A DNA stretch of 64,000 bases from Dryas octopetala. Its lineage: Eukaryota > Streptophyta > Magnoliopsida > Rosales > Rosaceae. Of the stretch, positions 50,900-63,351 are shown piece by piece; position 1 is the stretch's first letter, and each line of letters opens with the position of its first letter. The translations under genes were made by a program, and so were the position numbers. Below the pieces are notes generated by a model, which was not told the origin of the DNA, did not search any database, and was given only the letters and a program-made list of their open reading frames with translations. The stretch spans positions 3,720,001 through 3,784,000 of the forward strand of contig OY992834.1 of assembly GCA_963921425.1 (NCBI GenBank), given 5' to 3'.

Positions 50900-50926
<27 letters not shown>
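50900..50926. repeat. (CT)n microsatellite in the bZIP 3' intron
   Basis: A 27-base CT run a short distance before the proposed 3'-untranslated intron acceptor at 50956. Confidence 0.9.
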
Positions 50927-50932
<6 letters not shown>

Positions 50933-51199
50933 TATTAACTTGCTTTTGATTTACAGCAATTCACATCGCCATCGTGCAGTAAGATTCCATTGTAAATTGC
51001 GGTTGATAAGTTAAAAAAAAAAAAACAAAAAGAAAAGAAAGTAGTGTAGCCCACAGACCGCCAATTGACACCATTTTATACAGAACACGATGCTGTTTAT
51101 TCATGAATGCTCCTGCAGAATGCGACAATTTTTTTATTTTTCTTGGTTCAATTGTAATGCCATATTTATGGCAAATGGATTTTAATTTCAACAAGTACG

Positions 51200-52130
51200 A
51201 ACATCCTTTCGTTGTTGTAACTTGTAACTTGGAATGAGCCGAACACCAACATAAAATGACTCAGAATCATGGAGTTGGATGTAACATGGTAAGATGAATG
51301 GTTGAGGACTTGAGGCCTTTGCTTTTTTCCTGTTGAGAAATACAGTCAGCTTTTGAACTGACATTAATCCTATTAGTTTATTATTAAACCTTGATACATC
51401 ATATTAGTCAAGTACAAGCTTTTAGCTCAAGAATACTGTATTTCATGTTGGGTTGGTGTCATGTTCAAAATTATCACCCTTTTAACTTTCACATCGCATA
51501 CCCATATATAGATTCATTATTAGAGACTGTAAATTATCCATGACCATGAATAAGATTACAAAGCTCCATTGGTTCAATTGGGTAGTGGGTAACATACATA
51601 CACTGCATAAAAGCAGAGAACTTATCAGATTACCAAGCACAGGTAACATGTCACCTAAGACAAGGGCTTAGGGTGGCCTACATTGCCAAGTTATCCATTT
51701 AAAATCACATGGTTGGGTTTGGACCCTGTCCTCCAATGGTTTGAATTTTCATTATATTGGAAGTTAGAACACATGTAGGACTACATGTGGCTTCCATAAG
51801 TGACCATGGCATTAACTACCTATAGAAAGTGACCCTTCAAGACCCTCTTTGCCAATGCCCAATGGGCAATGGTCCATTCTTTGCCTTGCAACTTTGGTTT
51901 CCTGCAAAAGGGAGGGGGACTAGGCGACTAGCAGCAGCAGACAATCCCTAGTGAAGGGCACTTTCATGGGTCCTTCAGAGACAACATTTGGATAAAACCC
52001 ACATGCCTTTTGTGGATCTCAATTCAACCTCCATCCCCAGCTACTTTAGGATCACATATTTTGATCAAGCTGCCATAAATATAGCATTATAAAATATCAA
52101 ATATCAAATTATGTTCCTTTTCATTATTGT

Positions 52131-52161
<31 letters not shown>

Positions 52162-52965
52162 ACACCTAAATTGCTCAAAGCTTGTAATGCCATGCCAAAA
52201 CATGTATAATAAATGAACCAAAGTAATGTACTCACATTTTGCTTGAAAATATTCTTCCTTTTATTATTGTTAGGTGTGTACATACATCTGCTATTATCAA
52301 TGCAAGTAACTTTCCAGTCTCGATTCTCTATAAATATCACACAGAAGAACTTAATGCATGGTCAATTGGTCATGGTGTAAACTCTCTTAAAAGTCATGGT
52401 ATAAATATAAAAAGTTTTATTCTCCATATATTTATTTTCTTTATGCGACATTTCCACGAATTGAAATTGAAGCCACAAACTTTGACTTTGCACCGAATTC
52501 GGTGCAGCCATATCACTGTGGACCATTGTCATTTTTCACGTAAATCTATGAAAGAAAATTATTAACAAATAAATAAGTTTAATTGATTTTAACTATTAAA
52601 TTTTAATAATTTTTTAATTTAAGTACTAAAATTAAATACTATTTTAGATTATGTATTAATTGAAGAGTCAAACAAAATAATAAAGTAAAAGATATTAGAA
52701 TTTACAAATATTACATCACATGCTAGTACAATAAAAAAATTAAATAAAATTACATCACAAATATTACATTAATTTATACTATATTGTATTAAAAAAAAAA
52801 TCAATCCAGTCACAATTTAACTGTGACTGTCTTAGTGAATTGAAAGAGACAACTCACACCACTATACTATGTATTATTTTGAGTAAAAGTATTGTTTTGA
52901 CCTCTATTTATACTATATTGTAGTATAATTTTTTTAAAAAAAAATTCAATGAAGTCACAACTTCT
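51200..52965. other. Spacer without a recognised gene
   Basis: AT-rich DNA with a TG/AG microsatellite at about 52130-52154. Short frames only. Confidence 0.5.
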
Positions 52966-53030
52966 AGTCACATCTAAGTTGTGAGACAGTCACAGTCAAG
53001 TTATGATTGTCTCACAACTTAGATGTGACT
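52966..53030. repeat. 22-bp perfect inverted repeat (hairpin)
   Basis: The arms at 52966-52987 and 53009-53030 are exact reverse complements with a 21-base loop. The word CACAACTTAGATGTGACT is echoed by the related CACAACTAAATTTGAAG words that follow, so this hairpin is part of a larger repeated unit. Confidence 0.85.
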
Positions 53031-53031
53031 G

Positions 53032-53455
53032 TCGTTCAGTCACAACTAAATTTGAAGTTGTGAGTGTCGTACAGTCACAACTAAATGTGACTACATTAGC
53101 AAATTTTTAAGATAATATAAAAGCTTCAAGGACAATTTTGTCAAAACTTTATAAATTTTAACTAACACCCATCATATGTGGGCCAAAGGACAAAAATGTC
53201 AAATGGAATAGGCTCAAATCAAAGGGACCATCATATTTTGTCGTTCAGTCACAACTAAATTTGAAGTTGTGAGTGTCGTACAGTCACAACTAAATGTGAA
53301 GTTGAGACTACATTAGCAAATTTTTAAAATAATATAAAAGCTTCAAGGACAATTTTGTCAAAACCTTATAAATTTTAACTAACACACATCATATGTGGGC
53401 CAAAGGACAAAAATGTCAAACGGAATAGGCTCAAATCAAAGGGGCCAACATATTT
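53032..53455. repeat. Tandem duplication of a 209-bp unit
   Basis: The block starting TCGTTCAGTCACAACTAAAT at 53032 recurs at 53241, a 209-base offset, and ends with AATAGGCTCAAATCAAAGGG in both copies. The copies differ by a short insertion (AAGTTGA near 53300) and a few substitutions, so the duplication is recent. There is no coding capacity. Confidence 0.85.
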
Positions 53456-56109
53456 GTGACATAATCTAAAAAACTATATTTAAATTTGGTAATTCAATTG
53501 AAATATTATATAGTCTTCATACTATACCAAAAAATTATTGATATTTGGTATTTAATCCTAATTTTCTAAAATAGAGAAAACTTTTTTTATGCCAAAAAAA
53601 ATAAAATAACTTGCTCATGATAAGCATAGAGATTTTGATTCCACAAATCCATCTCCATCCTATACACAAGAGACAAAAAGTCAAAAACTGAAGATGTTAT
53701 ACATCCTATACATCTCCATCCTATACATAAGCATGGACGGATGTTATATCATGTCCCATTTTCAGATTTTCTTATCTACAAGAAATTGATACAAACATTA
53801 TTAAAAAAAAAAAAAAAAAAGAGCCAAAAAGTTCACAACTATTCTTTGTTATTATCTTCCAAAAGTCATTGTCAGATTTTTATCTACATTTTTTTTTTTC
53901 CAGTTTGATGTTATTCCTTTTTATCCCATCTTATATCTGAAACTGAAAGCAGCACCAAATTCATCTGAAAATGATGCATGAATTTAAAGGGCCGCCAAGG
54001 CCGGGATTTGCATGTGCTCCTAACATGGTAGGTCCCTCATCAAAATAAAATCCAAAATTTCAGTAGTAGATAGATAAAGGTATTATTAATTAAAAATAAT
54101 AAAATCTTGATTTAAAAATAGAAGGACAATACTTGCCCTTAACTAACCAGGAGGAGAAGGAATTACTCTTCACCGTTGCCATAGCATAATAATGATAATA
54201 TATATAAATTGGTAAAAGTAATATTTCTCTTTGATAACGATACAATCCTTTCTCATATTTTCTCATTGAATACAATACCTGAGAGTAATTGAGATATAAA
54301 CAATTGCCTGAAATATGATATATTTCATGTGAAATTTAATCATTCTTTATTGCATTACAAGGTTCATACAATTATTATTGGAGTCTAACACAATACAGTG
54401 AAAGAATGTACATTTGTCTAACCATTTTTATCGATTCATTTTAATAAACAGACGCTTAGCATGACATAATTACTTGTTATTGATGAAGAGGTAAGCATTT
54501 ATTTTAAAAGAATTTTGATCCACGTTATCTAGCAATATGGACGATCGATTAGAGTGTCAACAAGTAACATGCTAATGCTTATTTTAATTTCTCTAAATCG
54601 TCGTATTGGAGGTACCAAACTTTTTTCAGTGATGCTATATAAACGCTAATTGCTAATAATTATTTAATTTGGTTGACAATTACTCCATCAACTGGCATTT
54701 TTTTAACTGCTTTTTGCATTCTTTTTCTTAATAATGTCCTCTTTTATTTTTTTAATTACAACCGACAAATTATTCTAGAAATCTATCTACGTCTTTGGAT
54801 CTTTGCTACGATTTGATGACTCATCTTTAATGAATATATAATTTATGGCAAGAAATTGGATTTTGTTGTTTGATTAATTGACTAATGTCAGTCTAAACCC
54901 ATCAATTATGCATATTAACATATTCTTCATTTTTTTTTTAACTCATCAACTCACACGTGGGAACTGATAGTTCGTTCAAGATTAATGATTTTCATGTCGC
55001 ATTCTCTTGTAGATCCTCTGCAGAACAAAGTTCACTGCATTCTTCAAATTATTCTCTTTTTTTTTTTTTTTTTTTTTTTGTGGGGATTTTTCAAATATAT
55101 ATATTAAAAGCAAAGGAAAGAAAAAGGTAATAAGTAGTTGTTTTATTTCTTAATTAAGCATTATTAGGAAGCAGAGTGTGTGATAATTAAATTGGCAAAT
55201 TTGCAAATAAGTAAAGAGATTTTCTAGATGTTAGGCATGTTGCAATTAATGGATCGTGGAGTGCAAAGCATGCATGTATTTTATGAAACTATATATGAAT
55301 TATAAACAGTGTTTAATCACATGCATAATATTGCAATTAAGACTGCATATGCATTGCATATGAATTCAAACTTCATAATTAAGAGTACCCCTAAGTGGAG
55401 TGTTTATTCTTATTTGATAATCCACCTTCCAAAGCCATCAAATTGCGCTCATGAGAACCTATTTAGAGTTCATATTTCCATTGATATTTTTTTGTGCCTA
55501 TATAGTACTTATATTTAAAACTATAGTTTTTAATTAACTTTTTAATAACTCATTTAACTAAATCGGTTTAACTTTAGAATGTTTACTCCTGAATTAAAAA
55601 ACAAATAATGTGATATAAAATAAGAGCATAATATGAACACAAAAAATATACATAGAAGATCCTCACATAGAGAATGGACACCCAATGGCGGCTCAATGGA
55701 AAGTGAGGCTTAAGGCGAAACTACACAGAGGCTTTCCAAATATGTTATTCAAAAAATCAGCCTTTAGGCTTGCTTCTTTTAGTTTTAGACGAGAAATATT
55801 ACAAAGAATGAGAGAAAAGGAAAAAAATAGGCAAATCATAATGTACAAATGAAATAGATGTGAGATGTCCCCGAAAACAATTCATGAATCACTTTTTTTT
55901 GGTGGAAAGCCTAAGGGAATAAAAAAATCAAAAGTCTCACTAACAAATAATGAAGAATCTCACACCTAACCATTAAATAAGAAAGTAGAAAACCTCTTTC
56001 AAAATTCTGAGACCTAATTGGTTAATTATAAATATTTGTTTTAATAGTGTGTCAAATACTTTCAATACGAGGCCTCCTTCAACATGAGGCCCTAGACACA
56101 GGCCTTGCT
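53456..56109. other. AT-rich spacer
   Basis: Contains long T/A runs (about 53802-53820 and 55052-55079) and no gene that I can support. 55668-56109 has GGCTCAATGG- and GAGGCCTCC-type words typical of a dispersed repeat running into the tandem repeat that follows. Confidence 0.45.
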
Positions 56110-56181
56110 TGCCTAATGCTTGAGCCGGCACTGTGGACACCCTCTTGCCTTATGCTTGAGCCGGCACTGTGGACACGCTAT
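56110..56181. repeat. Tandem duplication, 36-bp period
   Basis: TGCCTAATGCTTGAGCCGGC followed by ACTGTGGACAC occurs at 56110 and again, with one change, at 56146. The unit looks like the right end of a dispersed repeat that may begin near 55676 with GGACACCC..GGCGGCTCAA, which roughly mirrors it. Confidence 0.7.
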
Positions 56182-56554
56182 TGTAAGGCCTGAAATGGTT
56201 GGCTAGATTCCGCAATTTCAGGCAAACCAGGAAGAAAAATACCCATTTGTACACGTAATAATAAAGTATTTGAGCAATAACAAATATATATAGTAAAGTA
56301 TTGTAAGACGAAGAAAAACGGTTGAGAAATGCATGTGCAAGTGGGGTCATTGGGCTTAGCAGTTGGTAGTCTAACTGGAACATTTGCATGTGCGCATAGA
56401 TTCTTGTAAGTTTGCCCCTGAAAATATGACTTTGTTTATGTGGTTTTGGCTCTTTTTCTCAAAGCTGAACATTGCTATTTGCTAACTTGTCTCTTTCTGG
56501 TGCATAACCCCACACACCACGCATTGCAAGGCCCCAAAACCCATTCAACTCCTC

Positions 56555-56561
56555 TATATAA
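56555..56561 (+). promoter_or_regulatory. TATA box of the expansin gene
   Basis: TATATAA, 110 bases upstream of the ATG, followed by a pyrimidine-rich leader. Position and sequence are typical. Confidence 0.65.
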
Positions 56562-56670
56562 GTAAACCCCAAGTCCCCCAATACTAGCACTCACCACAAT
56601 TGCAGTCAAATACTCAATACCTTCTCTCTCTCCCTCTCTTTCTCACAAAACCTTATACTCAATACACACA

Positions 56671-57806
56671 ATGGCTTTTAGTACTGCACACTTCTCCATT
56701 ACTTCTCTTCTATTCTCTGTCCTCAGCCTATGTCTCCAAGGCACTTATGGTGACGATGGAGGTTGGGTAGGTGGTCATGCCACATTCTATGGTGGGGGTG
56801 ATGCATCTGGCACAATGGGTAAGTCCAAGTCATTTTTTTTTTTTCCTTTTTCTTTTAAACTCTAGTGTATAGTGTTTGAGCTTGCGAAGTTGTGTGTCCA
56901 TTAGAAAAGAGAGAAAAGAAAAAAGAGAATTGAGGGCAGATTGGTCATTTTACATATATTAAACTTTATAGTTTGTACCAAAATTGATGGGATATTCATA
57001 TATATGTTGGGTATTGCAGGAGGTGCTTGTGGATATGGCAATTTGTATAGCCAAGGGTATGGGACCAACACTGCAGCACTGAGCACAGCTCTGTTCAACA
57101 ATGGCTTGAGCTGCGGGTCTTGTTATGAGATGAGATGCAGCAGTGACCCCAAATGGTGTCTCCCTGGTAGCATCATTGTGACTGCCACAAACTTTTGCCC
57201 TCCTAACTTAGCCCAGTCTAATGACAATGGTGGCTGGTGCAACCCTCCTCTCCAGCACTTTGATTTGGCCGAGCCTGCTTTCGTGCAAATTGCTCAATAC
57301 AAAGCTGGAATAGTCCCCATATCCTTCAGAAGGTAAAAACACAATTTCAAATGTTTGGAAAAAATGAGACTGTCAATATCGATCATAGATTAAATAGGGT
57401 CACATCAACAATCTGACAACATAACATGTCACATCTAGTAAAAAGTAGTCATGCACGTGTACTAGTGTGACTTACATGCTTGTGTTGGTTTCTTGTGTAT
57501 AGGGTTTCATGTGTGAAAAAGGGAGGAATAAGGTTCACCATCAATGGGCACTCATACTTCAACTTGGTGTTGATCACAAACGTTGGAGGTGCAGGGGATG
57601 TGCACTCTGTGTCAATCAAGGGGTCCAATACAGGGTGGCAAACCATGTCCAGGAACTGGGGTCAGAATTGGCAAAGCAACTCCTACCTCAATGGCCAGAG
57701 CCTGTCCTTCCAGGTCACCACCAGTGATGGTAGGACTCTGACCAGCAACAACGTTGTGCCAGGAAACTGGCAGTTTGGGCAAACATTTGAGGGCAGTCAG
57801 TTCTAG
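56671..57806 (+). CDS. EXPA8: Alpha-expansin (EXPA8/EXPA2-like)
   Basis: Three exons (56671-56818, 57020-57332, 57503-57806) give 254 residues, the normal alpha-expansin length. A signal peptide (about 1-27) precedes [20 protein letters not shown] and [20 protein letters not shown]. The cysteine pattern follows ([29 protein letters not shown]), then the HFDLAEPAF motif (the HFD signature of domain 1). Domain 2 (CBM63-like) begins near [18 protein letters not shown] and carries the aromatic surface residues in [16 protein letters not shown]. Expansins loosen cell walls at acid pH without hydrolysis, acting in the apoplast during growth. Both introns are at positions common in the family. The paralogue name is a judgement from gene context and wording. 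Confidence 0.95.
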
Positions 57807-58946
57807 ACTTTTAATCAATATTGAAGTCTCTGCTGAAAAATGGTGATTGTATATGCAATATGTAATTGTTTGTGAGTGGGTGAAGGGGAGGGTGAGAATT
57901 GAGAGGGAGACATACAACCATACAGGGGGTAGATTAGGAGAGGCAACGCCATGTGATGTGGGGCGTGTATTGCTGAGGTGGCTAATTTGGCACCCGCTAG
58001 GCCTATATATATATATAATATATAATATAGAGTGGAGAGTGAGTTATAGCCTATAGTTATATTCTAGAAAAAGAAATTGTCCATTTGATGATGCATTTTG
58101 TTGTTTTGAAGCAAATGCCATTATTGTCTTTGGAGGTTTGTAGATCTATTTCCCATAATACAAGTTGGTCCTCAACCCATCTGGGGCAACTTTGTACTTT
58201 CACCTTGATTATTCTGGGTGAATTGCTTTTATGGAGAACTCTTTTATCAGTAATTTTCCATTTTCTTTTATCAATTACAATATACAAGAGTTTGGGCATG
58301 GAAAGTTTCTGAAAAGAATGGGGATGAATTGCAGTAGACTAATATATTCCATTTGCAAAATGTTCAGCACAATTTAAGATTGAAGAAAATAATTAGTTTT
58401 TATCGTTTCTCTGTTTTTAAAGGTAGCCAAATGCAAATACATAAAATTCATTATAGAGATGGCACAAAGTCCAAAAGGAACAAATTCGATCAGTTGACTT
58501 ATTAATCCAATCAGTTCTTCCCTGTAATGGATATGGACCATATGGTTGAACTATCTCTGCAATTCTTGATACATGTACACGACATAAATGAAAGTGAACC
58601 CAACTGGACTTTTAAGGTGCTTTTTTGTTCCCTTTCCAAACACAATGAGCATAAAAATAAACAAAAGAATTGAGTTGGTGGCCACTGACCAGATTATTGC
58701 ATGATGCCATGCCATAGTATTGCATGAAACCTAAAGTGGTAGTCAGTAACCAGAAAAAAAAAAAAAAAAAAAGGATCTACAGTTTGAGCAGCTCTGAATT
58801 CTGATGTAAACTGGCAGCATATTTAATATTAAATGGCACAATATTTGCTTACAAAACACTTCTGAGACTGGAGCCCGTAACAGCCATGGGCTAGAATTTA
58901 CACCAGTTAATAATTGTAACAAATTCCAGTAACTAAATCTTTATTT
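57807..58946. other. Convergent 3' flanks, no gene
   Basis: 3' end of the expansin gene and of ETG1 on the other strand. AT-rich, with a poly-A run at about 58754-58772. No open frame of interest. Confidence 0.5.
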
Positions 58947-61900
58947 TCACTTGAGCCTCTCTCTTCGTAACCTTTCCAATTCCTTGACCATCTGCCAATG
59001 TTCTAACGATAGGGAGGTTTCACCAAAACTCATAGACATCAGACGACCCATTGTCAGCAATCTGCAAGCAAGGAAATTACAAATGTGATTATCAAAAGTT
59101 GAAGATGAAAGAACATTAAAGAAATTTTCCGTTCTCTAACCTGCTCAAGTCTTGGCTGCCCAGACTCCTATCTGCTTGCCTTGCTGCAACCAAGTCATTT
59201 TCTATCACCTGCAAGGTATCAACAATGACATCAGGTACATGTATATCATATATCCATCATTTCGTGGTACATGGAAAACAACACTTCTGAACAAATTAGT
59301 AATCTTAACTCTAAAATAGATTGAACTAGCAATTGCTTTTTTTTAGTTTGTCTGAGAAGTAGCAATTGCTCAAGGCAACAAATTGTACGAAGCAAAATCT
59401 TAACTGAATTTACTGAATTGTAAATTCAGTTAAATGGACCAGATCGATTGCATAAAGCTTTAGAGGTTAATTGTTTGTTGAGAATGGTGTCAAGCTAACT
59501 CTTACCTTCTGCATTTCTGACTCAATAGAATGAGGCAATGATCTAAGAGTAGCCAAGTACCATCTCCAAGCCTCTAGTGCTTCTGCAGCAACATCAGAGG
59601 AACCCACTGAAGAAGGCTGGAAAGGTAATACTATATCAGCTGGCAAGATGTTTGATTTGCCTTCAGAGAGAGTAAGCAATTGGACGTCAGCTTCCATGTC
59701 CAGTTTATAGTACTTGAAATCATATTCCACCTGAAACAAACAATGTAATATGTATCAAATGCTTTAATGCAATACAGTGCTATAAACTCCGATGCTAATA
59801 ATTTCAACGAGTCCAAATACTGTTAAAATTATCATGAATGCCTTGTTCGCCGGCAAGCATCAAATCATGCAGAGTTTGCCCATGTAGTGCATTAAGCAGT
59901 ACTACATAAAACAAGATGCACATATATAGATGTATAATACAATAGAAAAATCACCTTTTGCAACTCTATTAGAGTTTTAAGCAATCTTGCATTTTCAACC
60001 CCGACAGAGTTGAGAGTCCCAGCTTCCAACTGGGTCTCATCAAAGATCAAGTGTGAACCCTCAGCCAGCTGCAGAGATCCAGTTATCAGTCTGGAACAAC
60101 ATGAGATGTTAAAAACTATAAGGAAATTGATAGTTTTAAATTATAAATTTCAACTGAAAGGAAAATAGTATTTGGTTACAAAATTGGAAATCTGATTACC
60201 TGTTTGTCTCATAATCCTTTTTTGGCGCAAGAGAAGCAGTGTTGAGATAATCCACTGTTAGGGATATACACTGTGTGAAAGGTAAAAGATTCTTGATAGC
60301 AAGGAGAAGCTGAGTGCCAAACACAGGCGCAGTTTCTTTGCTAAAACAAGTGAGATTTAGTGAAAGCTTCCCTACAGCAACAGTGTCAACTCTAGAATAC
60401 ACCTGTCAAGTAAAACAAATTATAACAAATACCCTATAGGTAAAGGAGATGACAAGAGAGATAGGGGCAGAGCTCATTTAAGAGTGAGATAAGAATGGAC
60501 TCCTACGAGATGTTGATGAACAAAAATAATGAAGAAGTATCATGATGTGCAAATAATCAAACACCGACAATTCTGATATGAGAAGGCGCCATTTACCCTG
60601 GAAAAAAGATGCAACAGCATGAAATGAGCAGCTACACCATCATTACCAAGAATGGCTGTAAGATGCCTCAACAGAGCTTCCCTCATCTCTTTCACCAAGT
60701 TGAGCTTTGGCTATAAGATCAGATAGTAATAGCATTGTTAAACACAATTTCAAAACAAAATTTACAGATCCCAGGTAACCATAAATACAAACAGGTAAGG
60801 GATGTAAACCCTTTTTTTGAAGATATATGAGAAAAAAGTGAGGACAAAATCACCTCCATTGTGGGGGAACAAGGGAGGAAGTCATGAACTGCAAGCTTCC
60901 TGTGAGTAAAACAGTGAAGACGTGGTACCTGCGCACCAAAGAAAATAAAATGGGAACAATATCAAAGGGAAGAAATGTACTTATAACCTAACACCAGATG
61001 CTAGCAAGCAAGCTTTGTAAGTCACACGCTCAAGATGCATCTAAAGGAATTTATACCTACATGGAAATGCATATTGGGCTACTAAATTTGACAATTTATA
61101 TAAACTGAACATTAGTTACTAGTACCAATATTTTAAATTGGTCATTGGATTGCACAAATAGGCCAAGCATAAGTATTCCTCGAAAAGTATACACATTTAT
61201 GTAGAAGAAAAACAGAGTCAATACCTTATTAGGGGGCAAATGAACCAACACATCTTCCCCAAAATCATTTGCGAAATCATCACTTTCATCCTTTTCCACT
61301 TTAAACTCTGAATCGAAAGTGAAGACTCCAACAAACTCAAAAACCTCATTTAGCTTCAAGTCAGACTCTGGACAATCATATATCTGATAATAGCAAGAAT
61401 TTCATCAGCTTTTGAGAAAAAGTGAGAGCCAATCTCAGTTCATTATTTTTCTATTGATGTAACTAATTGTCCAATGTACCTTAATAAGACAAGGAAGAGG
61501 ATCCCTGTTAACATCAGGCACCATAATCATACTAGAGCTGGTGCCCTCAGTAATTGACTCCTGAGACTGAGTAGACACGGAAGGATGTCCATCCTCTTTC
61601 TGGAAAAGGGAAAGGAATTTAATGAAGATAAATTCTTTTTCTATCCAAATTGTAAAATAATGTTAAAAAAAAAACACAATTAATCAAACTTGGTTCTACT
61701 TACCAGTTTTTTGGTACAAGGAGGACCTTGAAACCCATCATCTGAGACCTGTCATTAAATGCAGTATGTCAGGTAGACAAAGCAAGAACACATGAACACA
61801 TCTTCCCATTACAAAGCTGAAGACACACTTCAGCTGTACACAACCCAATATCATCAATTCTTCAGGGTCCAAAATAAACCAAGCATGATCGATGCATCTA

Positions 61901-63213
61901 ACATATCAAGTTCAGTATGACAATCAATCCAATTGACATGAAACCATTCCAGAGAGAACTTCCTAAACTTATGTAACTAACTGCTTTGAGCTGCTTAGGC
62001 GCCCAGCACCAAAATGACCATAAGGCAGTTTTTCATTGTATTTCAGTCGTCTAAATACATGATTATCCTTTAACTGTATGTCAAATTTGAACAGTGAATA
62101 TACAGATTATGAGGATGGAAATTACAGCGCAATCCATGTTATCGGTAGCTTCAACATCCATTCTCTGGCGCTTCTCTCTTTGTTGGGTTGCTGAATCCAT
62201 ACTCCTATACATCACTGCTTCAGAAGGAGGTTCAGTCCATGAATTCTGTCCTGGAACCTAAAAACAGAAACAAGAAAAACCCAAGAAGATCAGATCATGG
62301 AACAAGCCATATTTTAATTCCACACATTCAAAATAAAGATGCTAGTGGGCTCTTTGAAATTCAAGGAGTGTCATTATTCCCCACAAAAGATAAAAATTTT
62401 ACATACATTCACCTAAGCAAAGCATACACTTATTTGCTAAGAATTTTTTTGTTCTTAAAACCGAAGAACTCACCGGGATGCAGTAGAGCATACGGCGTTC
62501 CCATAATTGCATGTCCGGTGAAGAATCCATGGGGAATTGAGCAACATCTGTAAACTTGTTGGTTCTCCAAACCGAGCCATCCTTCAAAAACATCAACACA
62601 TTGTTTTAGTGGTACAGATATTTGCCTATATTGGGTCACCAGAAAATCATCAGAGGGCATAAGATACCTTATAAGCACCAACATAAAATTCATTTCCCAA
62701 CATGTCTTGTATCATTCCCCGAAACCGAACCAGAGTGTTGGGCTGAACCCATCTAATAGTTGAAGAATTCAAAATTGGTACCTAAATTGTCACAAACAAT
62801 AATGAAATGAGCAAACGCATTTCATAGAAAAGACTATTTCAAGTGGTGTATTTCATGGGCAGGGCTTTTAGAAACAGAAATGAAAACACCCAATACCTTT
62901 CATATATAAATAATGACATAAGCTGAAGCAAATGGCAAAAATAGACAATTAGGGTTATCAGAACGAACCCTAATTGAAGAACACAACTCAGAAATTCATG
63001 TACGAGACCAAGAAATTACTATTGCCAAGGTGGGAGGGTTTGGACCTGAGAGAGACCGCCGTCGTCAAAGAGAAAGCGACGGAAGAGATCAACGGCGCCC
63101 CAGTCCCTGCCGTTGAAGGAGGCCGGGTCGGATCCCGAAGCGATGGCCTTCTCATACGTAGATCGAACGGCTCCCAGAGGGTTCGCAAGGCAGTCGTACG
63201 CTACCCCCACCAT
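58947..63213 (-). CDS. ETG1: ETG1 / mini-chromosome maintenance complex-binding protein
   Basis: Fourteen exons (63046-63213, 62668-62781, 62474-62581, 62126-62257, 61704-61748, 61480-61599, 61225-61383, 60854-60928, 60597-60710, 60200-60402, 59955-60090, 59506-59730, 59141-59208, 58947-59061) give 593 residues, close to the Arabidopsis protein. The N-terminus has NPLGAVRSTYE and WGAVDLFRRFLFDD, then VRFRGMIQDMLGNEFYVGAY, a basic stretch REKRQRMDVE (possible nuclear signal), PLPCLIKIYDCPE, and in the C-terminal half LNLVKEMREALLRHLTAILG, DYLNTASLAPKKDYETNR, GSLQLAEGSHLIFDETQL and RSLPHSIESEMQK. MCMBP/ETG1 binds the MCM2-7 helicase in the nucleus, helps remove it from chromatin late in S phase, and in plants supports sister chromatid cohesion. 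It is an E2F target, and E2F-like motifs lie upstream here. All splices are GT-AG. Confidence 0.94.
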
Positions 63214-63292
63214 ATTGATTCCGTCTCTGTCTCTGTCTCTCTCACTCTCACACTCACTCTTCTCTCTCTGGACTGTGTCTTTTGGGATCGGC

Positions 63293-63351
63293 TTCCCGCG
63301 CTTTTAAGTGAAATAGTTGGATTTCCCCGCTAAGAACTGTTTGTTCCCGCC
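63293..63351 (-). promoter_or_regulatory. E2F-like motif cluster upstream of ETG1
   Basis: Three E2F-like cores lie within 60 bases, 80-140 bases upstream of the ATG at 63213: TTCCCGCG at 63293-63300, TTTCCCCGC at 63322-63330 (TTTCCCCG fits WTTSSCSS) and TTCCCGCC at 63344-63351. The gene family is a known E2F target, so the match is meaningful, though binding is not shown. Confidence 0.65.
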
